A DNA stretch of 64,000 nucleotides from Archangium violaceum Cb vi76 (GTDB taxonomy: Bacteria; Myxococcota; Myxococcia; Myxococcales; Myxococcaceae). Of this stretch, positions 24,984 through 33,508 are shown in pieces. The position numbers and the translations under genes were made by a program. Position 1 is the stretch's first letter. The number at the start of each line of letters is the position of its first letter. The stretch lies in the NCBI RefSeq assembly GCF_000733295.1, contig NZ_JPMI01000227.1, forward strand, positions 1 to 64,000. Reading direction: 5' to 3'. The notes beneath the pieces were generated by a model. It was not told the origin of the DNA, searched no databases, and worked only from the letters and a program-made list of their open reading frames with translations.

Positions 24984-25871
24984 ATGCGGCTTCTCCTCGC
25001 GCTCGGACTTGGGAGCGCGGGCGTGGCCGGGGCGGTGGCTCCGTTCCCCGGGGCTCCCGAGGTGGTGCCCTGCCTCGAGGCACCGGTACCAGGCATGGCC
25101 TGCATCCCCGGAGGCCCCTTCTCGCGAGGCGTGAACACGGGGAAGCACGCGCCGGCGAAGCCCCAGGCGGAGGTCTGGGTGCAGAGCTTCTACATGGACA
25201 CCCACGAGGTGACGTACGGCGAGTACAAGGCCTGCGAGAAGGAGGGCCGGTGCGGCAGGGGCGGGCCGAACTACCGCGACTTCGACCACCCCCGGCAGCC
25301 CATCAACGGGGTGAGCTGGTACGACGCGAAGGGCTACTGCGAGGCCCATGGCAAGCGCCTGCCCACGGAGGCCGAGTGGGAGAAGGCGGCGCGGGGCACG
25401 GATGGGCGGCTCTACCCGTGGGGCAACGAGCCGGCCACCTGCGAGCGCGCCGTCATCCAGGATCGCCGGGGGCGGAGCTGCGGGAAGAAGCAGCGCTCGA
25501 AGACGCACGCCGACGTGGGACGTCCGGAGCCGGTGGGAACGCGGCCGCCCAACCCCTACGGGCTCCACGACATGGCGGGCAACGCCTGGGAGTGGGTGGC
25601 GGACTGGTACACGCCCTCGTGGAAGGCCTGTGGCGAGGCGTGCCTGGGGGTGGACCCGAAGGGCCCGTGCGAGGGACGCGAGCCCTGCGCGGGCCACACG
25701 GAGAAGGTGGTGCGAGGGGGCTCGTGGTTCTGGCCGGCCGCGTACGCGACGTCGGTGTACCGGCGGCCCCACGTGCCGGCCAACCGGCCCATCTTCCATC
25801 ACTTCGGCTTCCGCTGCGCCGCGAGCGTCGAGCAGGCGCGGGCGTCAGTGGTGGGCGAGGGCGCCCGGTGA
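24984..25871 (+). CDS. Formylglycine-generating enzyme (SUMF1)-like protein
   Basis: The 295-aa protein has a signal peptide and the FGE-sulfatase domain: CIPGGPFSRG, SFYMDTHEVTYGEYKACE, INGVSWYDAKGYCEAHGKRL, PTEAEWEKAARG, NPYGLHDMAGNAWEWVADWY, VVRGGSW and FGFRCA. Family members convert sulfatase Cys to formylglycine, or act as oxygen-dependent or purely binding modules. Extra cysteines (CGEACLG, CEGREPC) suggest an exported, disulfide-bonded form. The copper-binding Cys pair of true FGE is not clear here, so catalytic activity is uncertain. It follows the LIC_10091-like gene closely. Its 3' end overlaps the convergent kinase gene by 27 bp. Confidence 0.8.
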   Translation: MRLLLALGLGSAGVAGAVAPFPGAPEVVPCLEAPVPGMACIPGGPFSRGVNTGKHAPAKPQAEVWVQSFYMDTHEVTYGEYKACEKEGRCGRGGPNYRDFDHPRQPINGVSWYDAKGYCEAHGKRLPTEAEWEKAARGTDGRLYPWGNEPATCERAVIQDRRGRSCGKKQRSKTHADVGRPEPVGTRPPNPYGLHDMAGNAWEWVADWYTPSWKACGEACLGVDPKGPCEGREPCAGHTEKVVRGGSWFWPAAYATSVYRRPHVPANRPIFHHFGFRCAASVEQARASVVGEGAR

Positions 25872-28007
25872 GCGCGGCAGCCGTACGGTGAATGCCGTCC
25901 CCCCGCCCTGGCCCGATTGCGCGGCCACGGTGCCCCCGTGCGCCTCCACCAGGTGCTTCACGATGTAGAGGCCGAGCCCGATGCTGCGGCTCGCCCGGTC
26001 CACCTGCGGCGTGCCGCGCTGGAGCGGCTCGAAGAGGCGGGGGAGGAGATCGGAGGGAATGGGCGGCCCGTCGTTGTGCACCGACAGCTCCACGGTGTCG
26101 TCCCCGCCGCGCAACTCCACGCGCACGGGCGTGTCCCGGGGGCTGTACTTGAGGGCGTTGGTGACCAGGTTGGACGCCACCTGGGCCATGCGATCCGAGT
26201 CCCATTCCCCCGTGGTGCAGCCGCGCTGGCGCACCTCGAGGTGACGCTCCGGCCAGGCCACGCCCACCTCGTCCAGCACCTGGTCCACGAGCTGCCGCAG
26301 GTCCGTGCGCTGGCGCTCCAGCGAGATGCCACCGCCCAGCCGGGCCTGGGTGAAGTCGAGCAGGTCGCGGATCATCCGCGTGGCGCGCTCGGCCGAGGAG
26401 AGGATGCGGCTGGCGGACCGGGTGGCGCGCGCATCGAGCTCCTCGTGGCGCAGCAGGGTGTGGGCCGCCAGGGTGATGGCGTTGATGGGGTTGCGCAGAT
26501 CGTGGCTGACGATGCCGATGAGCTGCTGCTCGAACTCCACACGGCGGCGCAGCTCGGCCTCCTGCTCCTTGTACTGCGTCACGTCCCGGGTGATGGCCAC
26601 GCCCGCGATGAGGTGGCCCTCGGGGTCCTTCACCGGGCTGGCGCTCACCCGCACCGTCGCGTGCGCTCCATCACAGCGCTCCAGCGTCAGCTCCTGGTCC
26701 TTCACCACCTCTCCCTGGAGCAGCGCGCGGGCCAGTGGCCACTCCTCCGGCTGGAGGGGGCGGCCGTCCGGGTGGAAGCCATTGAAGCCGGTGTACTCCG
26801 CCACGCAGCTGGCGTGGTGCATGGGGCCGCGCACCAGCTCCTCCTGCTGGTGGTTGCAGAAGGCCGTGCGGCCCGAGGGCTCGGAGACGATGACGCCCGC
26901 GGGCATCTGCTGGAGCACCGCGTCCAGCAGCCGCTGCCTGGCCTCCAGCTCGGCGGCGTACCGGCGCTCCGCCTCATAGGCCAGCGCGTTGGCCACGGCC
27001 GAGGCCACGTGCCCGGCGGCCAGCTCGAAGAAGCTCCGGTAGGAGTCGTCCAGTGCACGGCGCGGAGACACGCCCGCCACCAGCATTCCATAGGGCACCT
27101 CGTGCCCCGGATGGCAGAGGGGGAGCACCACCGCCGAGTGCGGCGACTCGTCCCAGGGTCCTCCCGGCAGGTCGCCGAAGCGCGCCCGCACGTCGGTGAG
27201 CACCTCCATGCGTCCGGTGGCCGCCACGTGCGCCAGGGGCCAGCGGGTGGCGTCCACTTCCCTCTCGATTCCCGCGCTCGCCACCAGGGTGGCCTGGGCG
27301 CGCGGCTCGTCCCACTGGTACATCAGCGCGAAGGGCACGTCCGCGGCGTTGGCCGCGAAGGTGCGAGCCGCCTGACGGCAGGCCTCCTCGGGGAAGCGGG
27401 ACTCGCTGACGTGTCCGGCGAGCTGCCGCAGGGTATTCATCCGCCGCTCGCCGATGGCGCGCTCGGTGGTGAAGTTCACCGCGCTGAAGACGCCCTCCAC
27501 CCGGCCCGCCTCGATGCCGATGGGGCTGTAGGAGAAGGTCCGGTAGGTCTCCTCCAGGAAGCCGCTGCGGTCGATGGCCAGCATCAGATCATCCGCCCAC
27601 GTGGACCGTCCCGTGGCGAGGACGCCCTCCAGCATGGGACCGATGATGTGCCAGATCTCCGGCCACGCCTCGCGGCCCGGTCGGCCCAGGGCCAGTACCG
27701 GGTGCTTGCGCCCGAAGAAGGGAATGAAGGCGTCGTTGTAGAGGACGAGCAGCTCCGGCCCGGCGTAGATGAGGATGGGGAAGCGTGAGTTGAGGCAGAT
27801 GCTCACCGCGCTGCGCAGCGACTGGGACCAGCCCTCCACGGGGCCCAGCGTGGTGGCGGACCAATCGAAGGCACGCATGTGCGCGCCCATTTCCCCTCCG
27901 CCCGCGAAGAGGTCTTCTGGTTCGCCGGGTCGGAGGTAGGGGGCCCGTGCGTACAGGGCGGGGCCGAGTCGGCTGCTGGAGAGGGTCCCGTCGATGTGCT
28001 CACTCAT
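25845..28007 (-). CDS. PAS/GAF hybrid sensor histidine kinase
   Basis: The 720-aa protein is soluble. A first PAS-like module (about 45-190; FDWSATTLGPVEGW, with the ILIYAGPELLVLYNDAF core) is followed by a GAF domain (about 205-345), a second PAS (about 360-485; MPAGVIVSEPSGRTAFCN to AGVAITRDVTQYKEQEAEL), HisKA with FEQQLIGIVSHDLRNPINAI, and HATPase with NLVTNALKYSP, SVHNDGPPIP and SIGLGLYIVKHLVEAHGG. All catalytic boxes are intact. With no membrane segment it should sense an intracellular signal. No response regulator is adjacent, so it is an orphan kinase of the type common in myxobacteria. Confidence 0.92.
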   Translation of the reverse strand: MSEHIDGTLSSSRLGPALYARAPYLRPGEPEDLFAGGGEMGAHMRAFDWSATTLGPVEGWSQSLRSAVSICLNSRFPILIYAGPELLVLYNDAFIPFFGRKHPVLALGRPGREAWPEIWHIIGPMLEGVLATGRSTWADDLMLAIDRSGFLEETYRTFSYSPIGIEAGRVEGVFSAVNFTTERAIGERRMNTLRQLAGHVSESRFPEEACRQAARTFAANAADVPFALMYQWDEPRAQATLVASAGIEREVDATRWPLAHVAATGRMEVLTDVRARFGDLPGGPWDESPHSAVVLPLCHPGHEVPYGMLVAGVSPRRALDDSYRSFFELAAGHVASAVANALAYEAERRYAAELEARQRLLDAVLQQMPAGVIVSEPSGRTAFCNHQQEELVRGPMHHASCVAEYTGFNGFHPDGRPLQPEEWPLARALLQGEVVKDQELTLERCDGAHATVRVSASPVKDPEGHLIAGVAITRDVTQYKEQEAELRRRVEFEQQLIGIVSHDLRNPINAITLAAHTLLRHEELDARATRSASRILSSAERATRMIRDLLDFTQARLGGGISLERQRTDLRQLVDQVLDEVGVAWPERHLEVRQRGCTTGEWDSDRMAQVASNLVTNALKYSPRDTPVRVELRGGDDTVELSVHNDGPPIPSDLLPRLFEPLQRGTPQVDRASRSIGLGLYIVKHLVEAHGGTVAAQSGQGGGTAFTVRLPRSPGALAHH

Positions 28008-28303
28008 TCAGGAGCCTCTCCAACGCACTCGAGGCGCGAGAGATTCTCTCTCGTGGGCATTGCTGGCGGTCGGCCGAGGGCGCACCCCTGGCCGCTCGCC
28101 GCCCGGGAAGACGGGGCCGCTGGGAGGGCGGGGGGCCTTGCAAGCGCCCGCCGGGCGGGGAAGCCCATGCACGACCCCACAGGTCGTTCCCTCGCGGTGA
28201 ATGTCTCCAGTAACCTCCGCCGCACCTTCGCACCACTTCCCTCGTCTTCATCCTCCCGTGTGGGGCCGCCTGGCCTCTCCACGACGGGAGAGGAGTGTCT
28301 TCA

Positions 28304-29479
28304 ATGTCTGACGCTGATTCGCGCAAGCACGGCCCTTCGGAGAAAAAGCGCCCCGTTCTCTTCTCCCACGGGGACACGGGGTATCTGCGGCTGCGGAAGT
28401 TGACGCACGGGCCGGGTGAGCAGAAGCGCTTCCTGTGTCTGCCTCGCACCGGGGACAAGGAGGGGACCCCGAAGGACGGACCCCTGGTGGAGGTCGCGAT
28501 GGTCAGCGCGTCCGCCCACTGGACGAGCCACGCGCGGCTCGAGGACGCGGCGGAACTGGCCCTGCTGTTGTCACACCCGGCCATTCCCCGCACCCACGGA
28601 CTGTTCCAGCACCGGGGGGGCCGGTACCTGGTGACGGAGTACGTGTCCGGCATCAGCCTGAACATGGCGGGGCATTACGGCAGCGTGCGCGGGCGCCAGT
28701 TGTCCGAGGCCTTCACGCTCTACGTGGCCTCCGCGGTGGCGGACGTGTTGTCCTACGTGCACACCCTCACGGACGCCGCCGGGCGGCCCCTGGGCATCAT
28801 CCACCGGGCGGTGGACCCCTACAACGTCATCCTGAAACACGATGGCACGGTGATGCTGGCCCACTTCATGTCCGCGTCCTCCCTGCTGCCCGGACGCGCG
28901 CCGGTCGTCCCGTTCATCGTCCAGGGGGAGATCGACTTCGCCGCCCCGGAGCGCCTGGGCCCCCCGCCGGAGGGCGGGGTGGATTCCCGCTCGGATCTCT
29001 TCTCGGTGGGCATGGTGATGCTGGAGATGATCACCGGCCTGCAACTCTATGGCTCGGACGAGGTGGAGAAGGCCGCCGAGAAGCTGCCTCCGGGGCACCC
29101 CGGGTACGACGGAGAGGTGCCCTGGGTGTCCGAGGTGTCCAGTTGGACCACGGTGGAGGAGATGGCCCGGCGGGCCGCGGCCTTCCGTCCCGAGCACATC
29201 GATCACCTGATGCGGCGCGTGTCCGAGCCCGTGCGGCTCATCATCCACAAGCTGCTGCGCCGCTGCCCCGAGGAGCGGTATGCCACCGCCGCCGCGTTGA
29301 AGGGCGACCTGGAGGCGTGTCTCGGTGTGCTGGAGGCTCCCTACGGAGCAAAGGAGGCCATCGAGGAGCTGCTGAAGGCCCGGAGCGATGCGCTGGCGGT
29401 GAAGGGGCCCATCGAGCTCATCCCCTCCGACGAAGCCGAGCGCAGGGCAGGGGAGCTGTACCTGCCGACGAACCACTGA
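28304..29479 (+). CDS. Ser/Thr kinase-fold pseudokinase
   Basis: The 391-aa protein has a protein-kinase fold but has lost the catalytic residues. The HRD motif is HRAVDPYNVIL (167-177), with Asp replaced by Ala and the usual Lys by Asp. The DFG position is LAHF (185-188). The beta-3 region EVAMVSAS has no VAIK lysine. The structural APE (AAPERLG) and the Asp of DLFSVG (231) are kept, so the fold is probably stable. AGGAG precedes the ATG at 28304. It is convergent with the active kinase-TPR gene (gap 8 bp). It likely works as a scaffold or binding protein in kinase signalling. Confidence 0.85.
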   Translation: MSDADSRKHGPSEKKRPVLFSHGDTGYLRLRKLTHGPGEQKRFLCLPRTGDKEGTPKDGPLVEVAMVSASAHWTSHARLEDAAELALLLSHPAIPRTHGLFQHRGGRYLVTEYVSGISLNMAGHYGSVRGRQLSEAFTLYVASAVADVLSYVHTLTDAAGRPLGIIHRAVDPYNVILKHDGTVMLAHFMSASSLLPGRAPVVPFIVQGEIDFAAPERLGPPPEGGVDSRSDLFSVGMVMLEMITGLQLYGSDEVEKAAEKLPPGHPGYDGEVPWVSEVSSWTTVEEMARRAAAFRPEHIDHLMRRVSEPVRLIIHKLLRRCPEERYATAAALKGDLEACLGVLEAPYGAKEAIEELLKARSDALAVKGPIELIPSDEAERRAGELYLPTNH

Positions 29480-29487
29480 CGGAGGGG

Positions 29488-32457
29488 TCAGCGGCTGGGA
29501 GCGACGACGGGCGGGTGCTCGGCGAGCCAGCGCTCCAGGTTCTCCCGGTACTTTTGCGCACCGGGGGCCCGGTCCTCCTTCACCAGCTCGAGCGCCTCGG
29601 TGATGAGCTGACGGGCGCGGAGCCGCTCCTCGTTCGCGTCCCACAGGGCCCGGGCGAGGCGGAAGCGGATGATGCCCCGCTGGCGCAGGAGGGCGTGGGA
29701 GGACTTCTCGATGAGGGCCAGCGCGCGCTCCAAGGGGGGGATGGCGTCGCGCGGCCGTTTGGCGATGAGGTAACCATTGCCCAGGTCCATCAGCAGGTCC
29801 GCCCGGGCCTTGTGGTAGTCGCCGGGCTGGGCGTCGTGGATGGAGACGGAGCGATCGAAGTACGGCAGGGCCTCGTCGATCCGGCCCTGACTCTGTAGCG
29901 CGATGCCCAGCCCGTGCAGCGGGGAGCAGAGCGTCACGTGCTCGGGTCCCCGCTTCGCCTCCAGCTGCGCGATGGCCTCGCGGAAGTGGTGCTCGGCCTC
30001 CGCCATGCGGCCCAGGCTCATCTCGACTTGGGCGAGGTTGCTGGTGAACAGGGCCGCGCTGCTGCTGTCCGGGCCCTCGGCGCTCTGGATGATGCGTGAC
30101 CCCCGCAGCATCATGGGCAGGGCCTCGTTCGCATCGTTCTTCGAGCCGTGGAGCAGGTGCATCGCGTAGTCGTTGAGCGCGTAGGCGACCATCGGATGGT
30201 CCGGGCCGAGGGACTGCTCGAGCACCTGAAGGGCCTGGTGGGTGAGGCGTCGGCCCTCGGCGATATCGCGCCGCACCCAGGCCGCGGACGAGAGCGCGAG
30301 CAGGGCCTGGCCGGAGTCCGGGTGGAGGGCGCCCAGCTCCCGCTCCCGCAGTGCCAGGGCGCGCCGGAGGTGGATGAGTCCCTCGTCCACCTGGCCCTGG
30401 GTGAGCAGCTCGTGCCCCAGATCGACGAGGACGTCCGCCACCGCCAGGGACTCGGGCCCCTGGTTCTTCTCCAGCAGCGTCAGGGCCTGCCGCTGCCGCT
30501 CGGTGGCCTCCACGTAGCGGCCCTCGATGGCCAGGACGCGGCTCACGTTGTGGAGCAACCGGGCGCGCAGCACCTCATCGCCACCCATGCGGGCGAGGGC
30601 CGCGTCCGCGCGCTCCTGCCACAGGTGCGCCAGCTCGTACTTCTCCAGCCGCTCGCCGGTGATGCGCACCGCCAGGGTGGAGGCCCGGACGGCCACCTCG
30701 TCGTTGCGGCTGGCCTCGGCGGCCCAGACGGCCTCCTGGACGAGCTTCTCCGCGCCGCGGTAGTCCCCCGCCTGGTCCCGCAGCTCCGCCACGAGCAGGA
30801 AGGCTTCCGCGCCGCCGTACCGGTTTCCCGCGGCGCGGGCCTGCTCGGCCACGGGGAGCACCCGGGCCGCGCCCTCCGCGTACCGGCCCGCCGCGCCGAG
30901 CATGCGCCCCTCCATCAGCGCGGCGTGCAGGTCCTCGGTGAGCTGGCGTGAGGCGGCGTCTTCCGGCACGGGCCCCGCGGCCTCGAGCACCGCCAGGTCG
31001 GAGCACCCGGCCAGCGGGGAGAGCTGCTCGGCGGTGCGCGGGGCGTACTGCACCACGCGGTGGTCCGCCTGGGCGAAGAGGCGCGTCAGCGCGGCCACCT
31101 CGGCCAGCCGCTGGTCCAGGCAGCGCATGCGCCGGCCCAGCAACTCCTCGGGCTGTTCGCCGCGCACCCGGGTGGCCTCGCAGACGGACGTGTGCAGCGT
31201 GGCCCAGGCGGTGGTGTACGCATCCAACGTGCGCCGTGCGCTGTTCCAGGCCTCCAGCGCGAAGGGCCGGCCGGTGGCGAGGAAGGCCGCTTCCGCCGCC
31301 CGTTGCTGCTCCGGGCCCCAGATGCCGGCCACCTTGTCCGCCGCGCCCGCGCAGGCCCGCGCCCCACGCGTGGCCACCGCGTGGGTGATGCCCACCGAGA
31401 GCAACAGGGCCAGTACTCCACCGAGCCGCGGCCACCACCGCCGCCGCTTCGCCGGCTCGCCCTGGAGCGCGGTGAGCAGGGCTTCCATCGAGGGATGGCG
31501 CGCGGAGGGCTCCACCTCCAGCCCACGCATCACCAGGCGGTGCAGCCACGGTGGCACGTCCGTGCTCTTCGGCACGGGGCGCACCCGGCCCGCGCGCATC
31601 TCCGCCACCAGCGTCCGCTCGGTGTCTCCCGCGAAGGGGCGCTCGCCGTACAAGGCCTCGTACAGGGTGATGCAGAAGGAGAACTGGTCGCAACGCGCGT
31701 CGGCATGGCCACCCGGGCCGAACTGCTCGGGCGCCATGTAGGCCGGAGTGCCGCCCATTGCCCGGCGCGTGTCACTGGCGGCGCGGTGGGCGAGGCCGAA
31801 GTCGGTGACGCGCACGCGCGCGCCCACCAGGAGGTTCTCCGGTTTGAAGTCCCCATGGACGAGCCCCGCGGCGTGCGCGGCGGCCAGCCCCTTGCCCGCG
31901 TCCAGGAAGACGTCGCGCACCTCGCGCCAGGAGCGCGGCGCGGCCCGCATCCACTGGCGCAGCGTCTGGGCCTCCACCAACTCCATGGCGAGGAATACCT
32001 GCTCACCAAAACTGCCCACGTCATGGACGGACACCACGTGCGGGTGGGAGACGCGGGCCATGGCCTGGGCCTCGCGCAGCAGGTGGGCGCGGCCCTCCTC
32101 GGCCTCCAGTCCGAGCGCCGCCACGCGCAGCAGCTTGAGGGCCACGCGGCGGTCCAGCTCGGGGTCATAGGCCGAGTAGACGACGCCCATGCCGCCCGCG
32201 CCGAGCCGCTCCAGCACGAGGTAGCGCCCCACGGCGGTGCCACGCGGCAGCACGGCCTCCACGGAGGGGGTGGGGGAGGGGGAGTGGAGGGCAGGGGGCT
32301 CGGCGAGGCCCGTGGGAGTCCGGGCGCGGACGGCCTCGGCCACGAGCCGGCGGCAGGTGGGGCATGCGTCCAGGTGCCGGTCCACCTCCGCAGCACGTTC
32401 CGGCGGCAGGCCGCCGAGCATCAACTCCATGAAGGTGGACTCGTCGAGGCAGGCCAT
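29488..32457 (-). CDS. Membrane Ser/Thr protein kinase with zinc-finger and TPR domain
   Basis: The 989-aa protein has three main regions. Residues 1-40 are a putative anti-sigma-type zinc finger (HLDACPTC, His28/Cys32/Cys35). Residues 80-335 are a Hanks-type kinase with GAGGMGVVY, Lys108 in VALKLL, HGDFKPENLL (catalytic Asp203) and DFG (219-221). A transmembrane helix (341-362) is followed by a large TPR array to the C-terminus. The HGD variant of HRD is typical of many bacterial kinases and is active-competent. It follows the sigma-factor gene by 6 bp, so the pair form an operon: the kinase may regulate that sigma factor through the zinc finger, an inference from gene order. Confidence 0.92.
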   Translation of the reverse strand: MACLDESTFMELMLGGLPPERAAEVDRHLDACPTCRRLVAEAVRARTPTGLAEPPALHSPSPTPSVEAVLPRGTAVGRYLVLERLGAGGMGVVYSAYDPELDRRVALKLLRVAALGLEAEEGRAHLLREAQAMARVSHPHVVSVHDVGSFGEQVFLAMELVEAQTLRQWMRAAPRSWREVRDVFLDAGKGLAAAHAAGLVHGDFKPENLLVGARVRVTDFGLAHRAASDTRRAMGGTPAYMAPEQFGPGGHADARCDQFSFCITLYEALYGERPFAGDTERTLVAEMRAGRVRPVPKSTDVPPWLHRLVMRGLEVEPSARHPSMEALLTALQGEPAKRRRWWPRLGGVLALLLSVGITHAVATRGARACAGAADKVAGIWGPEQQRAAEAAFLATGRPFALEAWNSARRTLDAYTTAWATLHTSVCEATRVRGEQPEELLGRRMRCLDQRLAEVAALTRLFAQADHRVVQYAPRTAEQLSPLAGCSDLAVLEAAGPVPEDAASRQLTEDLHAALMEGRMLGAAGRYAEGAARVLPVAEQARAAGNRYGGAEAFLLVAELRDQAGDYRGAEKLVQEAVWAAEASRNDEVAVRASTLAVRITGERLEKYELAHLWQERADAALARMGGDEVLRARLLHNVSRVLAIEGRYVEATERQRQALTLLEKNQGPESLAVADVLVDLGHELLTQGQVDEGLIHLRRALALRERELGALHPDSGQALLALSSAAWVRRDIAEGRRLTHQALQVLEQSLGPDHPMVAYALNDYAMHLLHGSKNDANEALPMMLRGSRIIQSAEGPDSSSAALFTSNLAQVEMSLGRMAEAEHHFREAIAQLEAKRGPEHVTLCSPLHGLGIALQSQGRIDEALPYFDRSVSIHDAQPGDYHKARADLLMDLGNGYLIAKRPRDAIPPLERALALIEKSSHALLRQRGIIRFRLARALWDANEERLRARQLITEALELVKEDRAPGAQKYRENLERWLAEHPPVVAPSR

Positions 32458-32463
32458 GGCGCT

Positions 32464-33354
32464 TCAGTCGATGCGCGAGCGCAGCAGGCGGCTGAGGCTC
32501 ACGTCGATCTGGCTGGAGATGAGGCGCAGCACGCTGTCGAGCTGGGAGCCGGTGAGGCGCAGCCGCTCGGTGAGCAGGCGCCGAGTCTCCTCGAGGAGCG
32601 CCTGCTGGGCGGCCACCACCCACCGCGCGGCGGTGGCGCGGTGCACCCCGTAGAGGGCGCCGAGCTGGTCGATGCTCAGGCCATCCAGGTACTTGAGGCG
32701 CAAGGTGTTGCGCTCGCGCGGCGAGAGGTTGGCGAGCGCCTGGGTGATGGCGGTGTTGAACTCGGCGCGGTAGGTCGTCTTGAGGTAGACGAGCTCGGGG
32801 TCGTCGCCAGGGTCCACGAGCAGGGAGAGCGTGCTGTCCTCCATGGAGACGTCCTGGTTGGAGCGCTGACGCCGCAGGTCCAGGGCGATCCACAGGGCGG
32901 CGGCGCGCACCCAGCCGGAGAGCGGGCCGGTGCCTGGGTAGGCGGCGAGCCGGGCGGGAGTCTCGGGGCCGGGGACGAGCATCTTCTGGCGCACGAGCTG
33001 ACGCACCTCATCCACGGAGGAGGGGGGCAGCTTGAGGCGGGCCACGGCCACGTGCACCTCGGGGAGGACGCGGGCCTCGAATGCGGCATGCGCCAGGGGC
33101 AGGCCTTCCGCGCAGGCGCAGGCGAGGTAGAGGTCCGCCACGTGCAGTGCCTCCAGGGCCTCGGCGGGGCTGTCGGCGGGCAGGTGCCGGGCGAGGTGGG
33201 TGGCGAAGCGCGCACCGTCCAGGTCCACACCGGGCCAGGCGGCGCGGGCCGTGCTCAGTCCACGGCCGAGCCGCTCCTCCAACGTGGCGAGCGGTTCTCC
33301 TACGAGTGCACCCTCACGGGCGGCGACGAAGGCTTGAGCGAGGCCCGGTGACAC
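32464..33354 (-). CDS. Sigma-70-like factor (myxobacterial sig-70_gmx1 type)
   Basis: The 296-aa protein has a long divergent N-terminus and a C-terminal region-4-like helix-turn-helix: LANLSPRERNTLRLKYLDGLSIDQLGALYG, then VHRATAARWVVAA. It resembles the Myxococcales sigma family TIGR03001. Region 2 is poorly conserved (SGWVRAAALWIALDLRRQ). I chose the GTG at 33354 because AGGAGGAA precedes it; an in-frame start at 33405 is less likely. It is co-transcribed with the kinase-TPR gene and diverges from the Ada-AlkA gene. Its target promoters are unknown. Confidence 0.8.
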   Translation of the reverse strand: MSPGLAQAFVAAREGALVGEPLATLEERLGRGLSTARAAWPGVDLDGARFATHLARHLPADSPAEALEALHVADLYLACACAEGLPLAHAAFEARVLPEVHVAVARLKLPPSSVDEVRQLVRQKMLVPGPETPARLAAYPGTGPLSGWVRAAALWIALDLRRQRSNQDVSMEDSTLSLLVDPGDDPELVYLKTTYRAEFNTAITQALANLSPRERNTLRLKYLDGLSIDQLGALYGVHRATAARWVVAAQQALLEETRRLLTERLRLTGSQLDSVLRLISSQIDVSLSRLLRSRID

Positions 33355-33508
33355 CGAGCATTCCTCCTGGGGATGGGGGCTGCGACGGACGCGGCAAGAT
33401 ACCATCCCCGCCCGGCTTTCGGGTTTTCCGGGTGAGCGACCCGATTTTCGCGGTCAGGTCCGAAAACGGCCAGACAGGGGTGGGCGGGCACGCTACGAAA
33501 GCCCCGTG

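Noticed and set aside
25845-25871. Overlap of the FGE-like and histidine-kinase genes as a possible error
   Set aside because: Short convergent 3' overlaps (27 bp here, 52 bp at 62741-62792) are common in dense GC-rich genomes, and both proteins have complete C-termini.
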